DNA of 14,404 bases from assembly GCA_022511055.1 (NCBI GenBank), contig JAFLSH010000034.1, positions 1-14,404 of the forward strand, given 5' to 3'. Origin of the DNA: Prevotella sp. GTDB lineage: Bacteria; Bacteroidota; Bacteroidia; Bacteroidales; Bacteroidaceae. A model generated the notes under the pieces. It worked only from the letters and a program-made list of their open reading frames with translations. It was not told the DNA's origin and made no database searches. Made by a program: the position numbers and the translations under genes. Shown piece by piece: positions 7,185 to 14,404 of this stretch (within the stretch, counting starts at the first letter, position 1; each line of letters starts with the position of its first letter).

Positions 7185-8873
7185 ATGAAGAAAAGTCTAT
7201 TATCTATTTTGCTCACGGCCGCAGTTCCCATGCTGATGGCCTGCACCATGTATGACAATCCTGTTGTCGCTGATGATAGTCAAGACCCGGAGGAAGAAGA
7301 ACCCGTGATTGACGAGACACGGGCACCGGCTTTCCCCGGCGCTGAGGGTCACGGCCGATACCTGACAGGCGGTCGCGGCGGAAAGATTGTGCATGTCACT
7401 AACCTGAACGATAAGGGAGAGGGCTCGCTCCGTCAGGCTGTCTCTGGCAATGACCCGAAGATTATTGTCTTTGATGTGGCTGGCGTGATAGCACTGGCCA
7501 GTGACCTGACCATTGGCGAGAACACCACCATTGAAGGCCAGACTGCTCCCTATCCAGGCATCACCCTGCGCTACCGCACCATCCGCCCGGGTGCAAACAA
7601 CATCATTCGCTTCATCCGTGGCCGTCGCGGTCAGGAAAAAGACGTGAACGATGGTGCTGATGCCATTTGGCAGCGGCAGAAAAACGGCATCTTGCTTGAC
7701 CACTGCTCGTTCTCGTGGTCTATTGATGAGGTGGCTTCGTTCTACGATAACAATAACTTCACCATGCAGTGGTGTACCATCAGCGAAAGCCTCAACAATG
7801 CCGGCCACGGTAAGGGTGCCCACGGCTACGGCGGCATCTGGGGCGGCAAGTTGGCCTCGTTCCATCATAATCTCGTGGCTCACGTCAACAACCGTGCCCC
7901 GCGCTTCAACGGTGCCCGCTATGAGTGGGGTGGCTACACGAAGAACAGCGAGTATGAGACCTACCAGTGGGAGAACTACGTGCAGGCTGAGATTGTAGAC
8001 TTCCGTAACTGTGTCATGTTCAATTGGGGCAGCGGCAATGGCTGCTACGGTGGGCCTGGTGGCGGCTACATTAACATCGTCAACAACTACTACAAGGCCG
8101 GCCCGTCTACCACGAACAAGACCCGCGTAACTCAGATTTCTGTCAACACGGCCGACAACTCAACATCTACCACGCTGAATGGCATGACCAGCCGTTACTT
8201 CATCGAGGGCAACTACGTGACTGCCGCTGGCGAGAATGCTGCTAACTACGATTGGCAGGGTGTCATCTATGATGGTGGCGTATTTACCATTGATGGCGAG
8301 CGCTACTCAAAAGACCCCAACCACTTCTATGGCAGCCAGGTGGAATACAAGAAGAACACTTCTGGTGTTGACTGCGTGCGCATCAAGTTAGATGAGGCTG
8401 TGCCAGCCGGCAAGGTAACTACCCACACTGCCGAGACCGCTTTTGAGAAGGTACTCGACTATGCCGGTGCTTCCTTCTGGCGTGACAATGTTGATGAGCG
8501 CTATGCCATTGAGGCTCGCACGGGCGAAGTGACTTATAGCGGCTCTGTCACGAAGAAGAAGGGTATGATTGACATCGTGGCCGATGTCAATGGCTACACT
8601 GAGGCTGACTTCGGTACGGGTAGCCGCCCGGAAAACTGGGATACTGATGGTGATGGCATGCCTGACTATTGGGAAATCGCCAATGGCCTTGACCCCAACA
8701 ATCCCGAAGATGCCAATCTCTACACTTTGGATAAGCATGAGTTCTATACCAACATTGAAGTCTACTGCAACAGTCTTGTTGAAGACATCATGAAGGCTGG
8801 CAACGAAGATGCAGAGACCACTTTCAATGAGTACTATCCGCGCATCAAGATGGCTGCCAAGAAAGAGCAGTAA
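7185..8873 (+). CDS. Pectate lyase lipoprotein, PL1 family
   Basis: This 562-residue protein has a lipoprotein signal ending in the lipobox LMAC, with C20 as the lipidated residue, followed by a flexible acidic linker to about residue 45. The lyase domain starts at FPGAEGHG (about residue 50) and has the beta-helix motif LLDHCSFSWSIDE (D172-E182) and the R237-A-P-R240 motif, as in PL1. It cuts de-esterified polygalacturonate by beta-elimination, giving 4,5-unsaturated ends, which suit the GH105 module encoded upstream. Residues 486-497 (DTDGDGMPDYWE) are a thrombospondin-3 or EF-hand-like calcium motif near the C-terminus, typical of such lyases in this phylum. Lipidation places it on a membrane, probably the outer one, but no classic acidic run follows the Cys at +2 to signal surface export. 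PL1 versus a nearby polysaccharide lyase subfamily cannot be settled by eye. Confidence 0.87.
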   Translation: MKKSLLSILLTAAVPMLMACTMYDNPVVADDSQDPEEEEPVIDETRAPAFPGAEGHGRYLTGGRGGKIVHVTNLNDKGEGSLRQAVSGNDPKIIVFDVAGVIALASDLTIGENTTIEGQTAPYPGITLRYRTIRPGANNIIRFIRGRRGQEKDVNDGADAIWQRQKNGILLDHCSFSWSIDEVASFYDNNNFTMQWCTISESLNNAGHGKGAHGYGGIWGGKLASFHHNLVAHVNNRAPRFNGARYEWGGYTKNSEYETYQWENYVQAEIVDFRNCVMFNWGSGNGCYGGPGGGYINIVNNYYKAGPSTTNKTRVTQISVNTADNSTSTTLNGMTSRYFIEGNYVTAAGENAANYDWQGVIYDGGVFTIDGERYSKDPNHFYGSQVEYKKNTSGVDCVRIKLDEAVPAGKVTTHTAETAFEKVLDYAGASFWRDNVDERYAIEARTGEVTYSGSVTKKKGMIDIVADVNGYTEADFGTGSRPENWDTDGDGMPDYWEIANGLDPNNPEDANLYTLDKHEFYTNIEVYCNSLVEDIMKAGNEDAETTFNEYYPRIKMAAKKEQ

Positions 8874-8877
8874 ACGT

Positions 8878-9999
8878 ATGGATAGAAATCGGATAATTGC
8901 CTTGGTCTGTTTTTGCCTGTTCATTGTCGTTCAGGCAAAAGCAAAAGGATTGTCACCCTATGACCTGAACCAGCCTGTTGGCTGGGGTACGGTCGAGGGT
9001 GGCATCACGGGCAGTGGTGATGAGAATCCTGTCACCGTGACTACGCTGGAAGAACTGGTGAGTGCCATGGCCGGAACTGCCCCAAGGACTATTTACATAA
9101 AGGGTACTATCGAGTTTACCGAACTTGTTAACTTCCAAGATGTGGAAAACAAGACCGTCTATGGTCTGCCGGGCTCTGTATTGACCAATCCAACCCATTC
9201 GACTAAGGTTAGTGACAGCGGCATCATCGGGCTGAACGGTTGCCGGAATATCATCTTGCGTAACCTTACCTTCAAGTCGGCCGGCGCTTATGACATGGAT
9301 GGTCGTGACAACCTGACATTGTCAAGGTGTGAGCATATCTGGGTAGACCACTGCGATTTCCAAGATGGTGTCGATGGTAATCTCGATTGCAACAACGGCT
9401 CCGACTACATCTGTGTCACTTGGTGTCGCTTCCGCTATTTCATTGCGCCGTGGCCCGGTGGGCCTGGTGGTGCTAATGACCATCGCTACACCAACCTCTG
9501 GGGCGGTAGTGACAGAAGCGAGGCGAGAGATGGCGGCAAGTTGCGCACTACTTTCGCCAACTGTTGGTGGGATGAAGGCTGTCGGGAGCGTATGCCGCGC
9601 ATCCGCTTCGGGCAAGTCCACATCATGAACTGCCTCTACAGTAGTACTGCTACAAACTATTGTGTCGGTACGGGCTACCGCTGCAATGCCTACGTTGAGA
9701 AGTGTGCCTTCACCAGTGCCCAGGCTCAGCGGACACCGTGGCAGAACTATGCCACGTCTGGCAACTACACGGACTACAACATCACCATGACCGATAATCT
9801 TGGTGCTGCTGATGTACAGAGCCGTTCCGGCAACATCGACTACTTTATGCCCACCAGCCATTACAGCTACAAAGCCTATGATAAGAACTTGGTGGAGCGG
9901 GTGGTCAGCAACAAGGCGAATGGCGCTGGTGCCACGCTGTCTATCGGCGAGCATGAGCCTTTTACTACGGCACCGTCTAAGGGCGGCAGGCGCAAATGA
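8878..9999 (+). CDS. Secreted pectate lyase, PL1 family
   Basis: Starting at ATG 8878 gives 373 residues. The same frame is open back to 8809, but 8878 begins the signal peptide (MDRNRIIALVCFCLF, cut after about A23), so it is chosen. The stop of the previous gene is 4 bases upstream, which suggests translational coupling. The protein opens with QPVGWGTVEGG, the usual PL1 entry, and has IWVDHC (D157-H158), a DGVDGNLD calcium-site stretch just after it, and RMPRIR (R238-R243) with the catalytic arginine. It should cleave polygalacturonate, with calcium, in the periplasm or outside. Unlike the preceding lyase it has no lipobox and no C-terminal calcium repeat, so the pair probably acts at different sites or on different chain lengths; that last point is inference. 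Length fits a single-domain PL1 enzyme. Confidence 0.88.
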   Translation: MDRNRIIALVCFCLFIVVQAKAKGLSPYDLNQPVGWGTVEGGITGSGDENPVTVTTLEELVSAMAGTAPRTIYIKGTIEFTELVNFQDVENKTVYGLPGSVLTNPTHSTKVSDSGIIGLNGCRNIILRNLTFKSAGAYDMDGRDNLTLSRCEHIWVDHCDFQDGVDGNLDCNNGSDYICVTWCRFRYFIAPWPGGPGGANDHRYTNLWGGSDRSEARDGGKLRTTFANCWWDEGCRERMPRIRFGQVHIMNCLYSSTATNYCVGTGYRCNAYVEKCAFTSAQAQRTPWQNYATSGNYTDYNITMTDNLGAADVQSRSGNIDYFMPTSHYSYKAYDKNLVERVVSNKANGAGATLSIGEHEPFTTAPSKGGRRK

Positions 10000-10043
10000 A
10001 AAATCATGAAAAATTTTCTTAACCCATTTAATATTTACTAATT

Positions 10044-13000
10044 ATGCACACAAAACGATTGAAACTATGCTGTGTTCTGATTCTGGCTCTGTTAGGATTG
10101 ACACAGACGGCAATGGCTGTTGCCCCCAATGGCCTTAGTGCCGTTGCCGACAATCAGGAGGCTGCTGATGTGACTGCCATCTGGGATTTCCAGAACGTGA
10201 ATCCCGCTTCGCTCAGCGGTGTCGGTATTGAAGGCAGTACGGGTACGGTGGCTTCTACCGTAGAAGGCATCGAATTGACTGTAGATGCCACGGCTGGTAA
10301 GCTGAAGCAGCGCGACAGCGATGCCCAGTTTAACGAGAACACCATTATTCGCGTTCCCGTGAAGAACGCCGGCGATGAAGTAACCGTTGTCAGCTATCCT
10401 GGTTACCACAACTACACGATAGCAGGCGTGGCTGCTGAGGCAGATGCCACTACTTACACAGCAGTGGCTGCTGATGCAGGTAATGGCTATGTGGAAATTG
10501 TAGCAACGGGCAGCGCTTATCTCTATTCAATCACGGTTGTCCAGAAAGCACCGAAGCCGCTGTCTACGCTCGACAACGAGCCTGCCACGGCAACCTTTGC
10601 TTTCAACACGGGTACTGAGGGCCAGAAGGCTGACTTCGGCGAGGCTGACCGCTATTTTGTTACAAGTAAGGTGACTTACGGCAGCAACCTCGTGCTGAAA
10701 GGTCTTGACTCCAATGGTATTGGCCAGACTCAGTTCGACCCGCTGACTCAGCAGAACGAAGGCGAGAGCGGCACTGCTGCCGATGAGAGCAACGCCATCC
10801 GTTTCCTCATTCAGCCCAACTACGGCCTGACCTTCACGCCGAAGAAAGTCACGTTGAAGACTACCCGCTTCGGTACAGACAACGGTCTGATTGACCTCAG
10901 CTGGGAGAATCCAGACAAGTCTGCTGTCTCGTTAGCTGTCGGCGTGAAGCCCGCACGCAACAACGAGACCGTCAACCACTCCGCCCTGTCATACGACATT
11001 GAGGGCGCAACGCCGGCTGAAGGCACATGCGGCTTGCTTATCAACCTCTACCACTTGCAGAACGGCAAGCAGATTGGCTTTGCCGATGTGGTCATCGAAG
11101 GTACGCTGAGTGGCACGGAGAAAGAGGTGCCTGTTCTTGCAACGCTGACTATCAATGGCACGGAATACCTGGCCGAGAAGCTCTTCGGTGATGCCTATGA
11201 GGCTACACTCGAACTTTCTAAGAAGGTCAGCATGGTTAGCGAGAGCAATCCCGTTACGGCTACGGCCAAGAAAGGCGAGCTTGGCACCATCACCTATGTG
11301 GGCGATGACACGCAGTGCGCCGTGACCGTACCGCTGACCTTTGGCGAGACTGCCGTGGAGTATGTCCTCAATATTGTGCAGAAGCCAGACTTCAAGCTGA
11401 CCTATATCGACACTGACAAGCAGACCGTGCTGGGTGAGTTCATCCGCGAGAAAGACGAGCCCATCGGCAGCTTCGATATCGACTTTGCTACTGCAACCGC
11501 TTCTGAAGGCACTAAGGTGCGTGGCTGGTTTACCAAGACCATCGGCGATGTGAAGTACACCGTCAATGATGTCGTTACCGGCGATATGGCTCTCTATGCC
11601 GTAGCTACGGAGATTGAAGAAGTGAGCAACTTCAAGAAGTACACCTTCGATTTGACCAGCCAGCTCTTCGACCCCGCTGACCATGAGGCATTCAATCCCT
11701 CAGGCAGCTACTACTGGCATGACAAGCAGCACGGCTGGGCACTCAGCGATGGTGTCAAGATTGACTTGCTCGTTGGCCCGAAGGCCAGTGTCTTTGTCAC
11801 GCTCTGCCGTTACGGAAGCGCCAACGACATTGTGGTTACCGATGCTGCCGGTCAGCAGCTTGGAACGCTGCCCGGTGTCAACACCGAAGAGGTCGATGGC
11901 GAGATTGTTGCCTTCAACTATGAGGGTGAGGGTGGCACTATCACGCTCAACTTTAGCACTTCCGGCGAGATGTATCTCCACGGTGTGCGCATTGTGAACA
12001 CCGCTGAGACTAACTATGCAAGTCAGGGCAACTGGTACTTCGTGAAGCCTGGTGATGCCAGCAGCTTCATCGATGTTCTCGATGTCGTGAACGGTGCTAA
12101 CGCCTCCAAGGATGCTGAGCGCTCTTACATCTTCTTGCCCGATGGTGTCTATGACCTCGGCGAGACCGTCAAGACAGGCATCAGCGGCCACAATATCTCC
12201 ATCATCGGCCAGTCAGAGGAGAACACCATTATCCGCACCGCTCCCGACAAGTCTGTCGAGGGGCTTGGCAGTGCTGACATGTTCAGTGTCAGTGGTACTA
12301 ACCTCTATCTGCAAGACATTACCCTCCATAACGCGCTCGACTACTATGGCGCGCTCGGTGGCGGTCAGGTCGGCGGTCGTGCTGCCGTTATGCAGGATAG
12401 CGGTAACCGCACTGTCGGCAAACGTGTAAAAATGCTCTCTTATCAAGACACCTATTACAGCTCAAACTCTGCCATGCAGTCATATTATGAGGATTGCGAC
12501 ATTCACGGAACAGTCGACTTCATCTGTGGCGGTGGTGATGTGCGTTTCCAGAACACCATTATCACACTCGAGCCGCGTAGCCTTGATGGCTCAGGCAGCC
12601 GTACCGTCGTTGCGCCCAGTGGCACCGTCAAGTTTGGCTATGTCTTCGATGGCTGCACCGTTGTTGACCTTGCTAATGGTAAGGGTAACTGGAATCTCGG
12701 CCGTACTTGGAACAATCAGCCTATCACAGTCTACCTGAACACCACGCTTGATGAGAATGCCCGGAAGACCCTCGTCAGCAGCCGTTGGACTGAGAAGGGC
12801 ATGAACAGTAAGGACCCCGTTCAGTTCGGTGAGTATAACACCATGGATGTCAATGGCCAGAATATTACCCCGCAGAGCAATATCATTCACTCTCATGGTG
12901 GTGATTTCGAGACTATTCTCACGGCTGACCAGGCCGCTGGCTACAGCTATCAGATGATGTTCTCCGAGAATCCTGACAAGCAGTGGGATCCCGCATCGCT

Positions 13001-13817
13001 CACCAAGCAGGTGGCAGCTCCCGCCAATGTGCAGTTCGATGGCACTACCCTGACTTGGGATGCTAATAGTGAGGCACTTTGTTGGATGATTCTGAAGAAC
13101 GGCCAGTTTGAAGGCATTGCCACCTCTAACAGCTATGTGGTCGATGACCCCGCTGCCGTCTATGCTGTCCGTGCTGCCAACCAGATGGGTGGCTTTGGCG
13201 AGGCTTCGTTTGCAGATGTTACCGTCACGCTGTCTCAGGCCGGCTATGCCACATTCTACGACTCTAAGTGCAGCTTTGCATTGCCGGAAGGCCTGAAGGC
13301 TTATGTCGTTACCGAAGGTACTACCGATGCGCTGACCTATGAGGAGCTGGCAGGTGTCATCCCTGCTGGCACTGCAGTCATGCTCGAAGCTGTCAACCAC
13401 AAGGCCGGCCAGTACACCCTGTCCGTCACCGCTGCTGAGGCCGCCTACACTGGCGCTAATCTGCTGAAGGGTAGCGATGCTGGCACCGTGACCTACGCAG
13501 ACAATGAACAGAGCCTGTATTACAAGCTGGCTTACGGCCATTCAGGTACTGATAAGGCCAAGGTGTTTGGCTGGTATTGGGGAGCTGCCGATGGCGCTGC
13601 TTTCCAGATTGAGGCTCACCGTGCTTGGCTGGCTATTCCGCAGGCTGCCGCCTCCAGAATCGGCTACGGTCTGGAACCCGGCAACACGACAGGCATCAGC
13701 CACTCCGTTGCCGATGGCACTGACAACGGCGCGTATTACAACCTGCAAGGTCAGCGCATCGCTGCCCCCTCGAAAGGTCTGTATATCCGCGACAACAAGA
13801 AAGTTGTCGTGAAGTGA
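10044..13817 (+). CDS. Large multi-module pectinesterase, CE8 family
   Basis: This 1257-residue protein has a signal peptide (cut after AMA, residue 25). Residues about 43-168, 180-365 and 530-650 look like beta-sandwich accessory modules, several ending in a YSITV- or LHGVRIV-like strand; residues about 450-525 resemble an InlB-type (Listeria-Bacteroides) repeat. The esterase spans about 663-950, with YQDT (Q801, D802), GTVDFICGG (nucleophile D825) and LGRTW (R887, W889). The Gln usual in the QAVAL motif is Arg here (R779). After it come a fibronectin-like segment (about 987-1055), a module starting VTLSQAGYATFY (1060-1215) and a tail (1230-1257) with YYNLQGQR and KKVVVK. CE8 enzymes remove methyl esters from homogalacturonan, so this step would feed the two lyases. 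It sits 44 bases after the second lyase. Size is far above the 300-400 residues of a bare CE8 enzyme because of the added modules. Confidence 0.9.
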   Translation: MHTKRLKLCCVLILALLGLTQTAMAVAPNGLSAVADNQEAADVTAIWDFQNVNPASLSGVGIEGSTGTVASTVEGIELTVDATAGKLKQRDSDAQFNENTIIRVPVKNAGDEVTVVSYPGYHNYTIAGVAAEADATTYTAVAADAGNGYVEIVATGSAYLYSITVVQKAPKPLSTLDNEPATATFAFNTGTEGQKADFGEADRYFVTSKVTYGSNLVLKGLDSNGIGQTQFDPLTQQNEGESGTAADESNAIRFLIQPNYGLTFTPKKVTLKTTRFGTDNGLIDLSWENPDKSAVSLAVGVKPARNNETVNHSALSYDIEGATPAEGTCGLLINLYHLQNGKQIGFADVVIEGTLSGTEKEVPVLATLTINGTEYLAEKLFGDAYEATLELSKKVSMVSESNPVTATAKKGELGTITYVGDDTQCAVTVPLTFGETAVEYVLNIVQKPDFKLTYIDTDKQTVLGEFIREKDEPIGSFDIDFATATASEGTKVRGWFTKTIGDVKYTVNDVVTGDMALYAVATEIEEVSNFKKYTFDLTSQLFDPADHEAFNPSGSYYWHDKQHGWALSDGVKIDLLVGPKASVFVTLCRYGSANDIVVTDAAGQQLGTLPGVNTEEVDGEIVAFNYEGEGGTITLNFSTSGEMYLHGVRIVNTAETNYASQGNWYFVKPGDASSFIDVLDVVNGANASKDAERSYIFLPDGVYDLGETVKTGISGHNISIIGQSEENTIIRTAPDKSVEGLGSADMFSVSGTNLYLQDITLHNALDYYGALGGGQVGGRAAVMQDSGNRTVGKRVKMLSYQDTYYSSNSAMQSYYEDCDIHGTVDFICGGGDVRFQNTIITLEPRSLDGSGSRTVVAPSGTVKFGYVFDGCTVVDLANGKGNWNLGRTWNNQPITVYLNTTLDENARKTLVSSRWTEKGMNSKDPVQFGEYNTMDVNGQNITPQSNIIHSHGGDFETILTADQAAGYSYQMMFSENPDKQWDPASLTKQVAAPANVQFDGTTLTWDANSEALCWMILKNGQFEGIATSNSYVVDDPAAVYAVRAANQMGGFGEASFADVTVTLSQAGYATFYDSKCSFALPEGLKAYVVTEGTTDALTYEELAGVIPAGTAVMLEAVNHKAGQYTLSVTAAEAAYTGANLLKGSDAGTVTYADNEQSLYYKLAYGHSGTDKAKVFGWYWGAADGAAFQIEAHRAWLAIPQAAASRIGYGLEPGNTTGISHSVADGTDNGAYYNLQGQRIAAPSKGLYIRDNKKVVVK

Positions 13818-13830
13818 GAAGAAGTAAACA

Positions 13831-13878
13831 GAACTTGCCCGAATGGTGTTCCGAGTGTGGGGCACTCCGGGCAAGTTT
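13831..13878 (+). other. Long hairpin between pectinesterase and mini-lipoprotein
   Basis: aacttgcccg (13832-13841) and cgggcaagtt (13868-13877) are perfect reverse complements, extended by a G-U pair at 13831/13878. An inner stem gagtg (13853-13857) with cactc (13863-13867) lies inside. No T-run follows, so it is not a standard terminator. It might stabilise or process the upstream message, or reduce read-through into the next gene. Confidence 0.55.
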
Positions 13879-13910
13879 CAAGGTAATCATCAAATAAAGA
13901 ACGTTACATT

Positions 13911-14078
13911 ATGAGCAAAGCAAAATTCATGGTCTGCCTGCTGCTCGCCTCTATGGCGCTCGCGGCATGCACCAAGATAGATAATCCTATCTACGATATA
14001 CCTGCCGACCTCGATGACCCGCAGGAAGAGGTTACCGACCAGCCTGCCAATGCACGGGGTAATGCCGCCAACAGTTAG
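13911..14078 (+). CDS. 55-residue lipoprotein, leader-like only
   Basis: ATG 13911 opens a 55-residue frame with a full lipoprotein signal: MSKAKF, a hydrophobic run and lipobox LAAC with C20. The mature part would be only 36 residues, acidic and without a fold that can be recognised. It matches the leader of the PL1 lipoprotein at 7185: both have C20, T21 and D24-N25-P26, then a DP.EE acidic run. Here no enzyme domain follows. The frame ends with TAG TAA TAA, three in-frame stops (14076-14084), and a strong terminator lies 52 bases later. It sits 93 bases after the pectinesterase gene and is probably read from the same transcript. It may be a true small lipoprotein or the remnant of a longer lipoprotein enzyme gene; the sequence shows no trace of a lost domain downstream. 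No function is assigned. Confidence 0.7.
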   Translation: MSKAKFMVCLLLASMALAACTKIDNPIYDIPADLDDPQEEVTDQPANARGNAANS

Positions 14079-14135
14079 TAATAACGGAGAAGGCGAACAT
14101 ACTTGTTGATACAAAGTGTTTCCCTTTTGCAGAGC

Positions 14136-14172
14136 AAAATGAGCAGCAAATTCAATCGCTGCTCATTTTTTT
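14136..14172 (+). terminator. Intrinsic terminator of the pectin operon
   Basis: aaaatgagcagc (14136-14147) and gctgctcatttt (14158-14169) are perfect 12-bp reverse complements with a 10-base loop. Seven T residues run from 14166 to 14172. This is the strongest terminator in the window and closes the array of five plus-strand genes. The A-run on the left side could also give weak termination in the other direction. Confidence 0.88.
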
Positions 14173-14404
14173 ATTTGGTTAGAAAGCACAGCCCAAAGGG
14201 CCTCGCCGAGTCCGACGACATAGCGGGGAATTCATAACATGCGCACTTCCATAAAAGTTTTGGAAAATATGCTCGACTATACATAAATATTTGTAAGTTA
14301 CTGAAACATAATAACTTGTAGTATGTATAGCGCTTTGCTTGCTACCCCAACTATACATACTTTTCGCTGTTTTCATGTTATTTTCTACACTTTAGGATTC
14401 CGCT
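14173..14404. other. Right-edge region without a convincing gene
   Basis: Between the operon terminator and the window end no recognisable gene is seen. A 65-codon minus-strand frame (14179-14376) exists, but it has no signal peptide, known domain or visible promoter and it runs through the inverted repeats at 14277-14360, so it is not called. The stretch is AT-rich from about 14250 on. Confidence 0.5.
14277..14360. repeat. Three-armed repeat with alternative pairings
   Basis: ctatacata (14277-14285), its reverse complement within gtatgtatag (14321-14330), and ctatacatac (14351-14360) form a set of three arms. The middle arm can pair with the left (9 bp) or the right (10 bp), but not both. 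Inside the first pairing lies another stem, aagtta (14295-14300) with taactt (14312-14317). Four T residues follow the right arm. The role is unknown. Confidence 0.6.

Noticed and set aside
8809..8877. Upstream in-frame start for the second pectate lyase
   Set aside because: It would add 23 residues before a normal signal peptide and overlap the previous gene by 65 bases. ATG 8878 gives a clean signal peptide.
10006..10041. Eleven-codon frame (MKNFL...) just before the pectinesterase
   Set aside because: Very short and AT-rich, without conserved amino-acid runs or hairpins that would suggest a leader peptide.
12591..13541. Minus-strand open frame of 316 codons opposite the pectinesterase
   Set aside because: Antisense shadow of the CE8 gene, with no domain-like motifs and no promoter in front of it.
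14179..14376. Minus-strand 65-codon frame at the right edge
   Set aside because: No domain, signal peptide or promoter can be seen and it reads through the three-armed repeat. It is kept as unproven.

Overview
The window looks like chromosomal DNA from a member of the Bacteroidota, most likely a gut, rumen or oral Prevotella-type organism. The supporting signs are a BspA-type leucine-rich-repeat surface protein, starts without Shine-Dalgarno sites, TAnnTTTG-type promoter elements, and pectin enzymes of Bacteroidota architecture, including a lipoprotein lyase and two proteins ending in the short 'YxLxGxR..AP..GL.I...KKV..K' tail. Genus is an inference. No rRNA, tRNA, CRISPR array, transposase, SusC/SusD pair or regulator gene was seen.

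Layout. Positions 1-99 hold short repeats at the window edge. Positions 100-1470 (minus) encode a secreted BspA-like LRR protein in relatively AT-rich DNA. Positions 1471-2261 form a 791-base divergent intergenic region with no convincing gene. It holds several inverted repeats, a candidate minus-strand structured RNA ending in a hairpin plus seven U residues, and candidate promoter elements for both directions.

Positions 2262-14078 (plus) form one compact array of five genes. (1) A 1623-residue three-module enzyme: GH28 polygalacturonase, GH105 unsaturated uronyl hydrolase and a six-hairpin GH65-like glycosidase. (2) A lipoprotein PL1-type pectate lyase with a calcium-binding type C-terminal motif. 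(3) A second PL1 pectate lyase whose start lies 4 bases after the previous stop. (4) A 1257-residue CE8 pectinesterase with several accessory modules. (5) A 55-residue lipoprotein that resembles only the leader of gene 2 and ends in three tandem in-frame stop codons. A perfect 12-bp hairpin with a T-run at 14136-14172 closes the unit. The last 230 bases carry AT-rich repeats able to form alternative hairpins.

How the genes fit together (inference from families): the CE8 enzyme removes methyl esters from homogalacturonan. The two PL1 lyases then cut the de-esterified backbone into unsaturated oligogalacturonides. GH28 trims galacturonic acid, GH105 removes the unsaturated terminal sugar, and the third module of the fusion would remove another sugar of unknown identity. 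This is a coherent pectin depolymerisation operon. The least explained parts are the three-enzyme fusion, the mini-lipoprotein and the structured leader region of the LRR gene.
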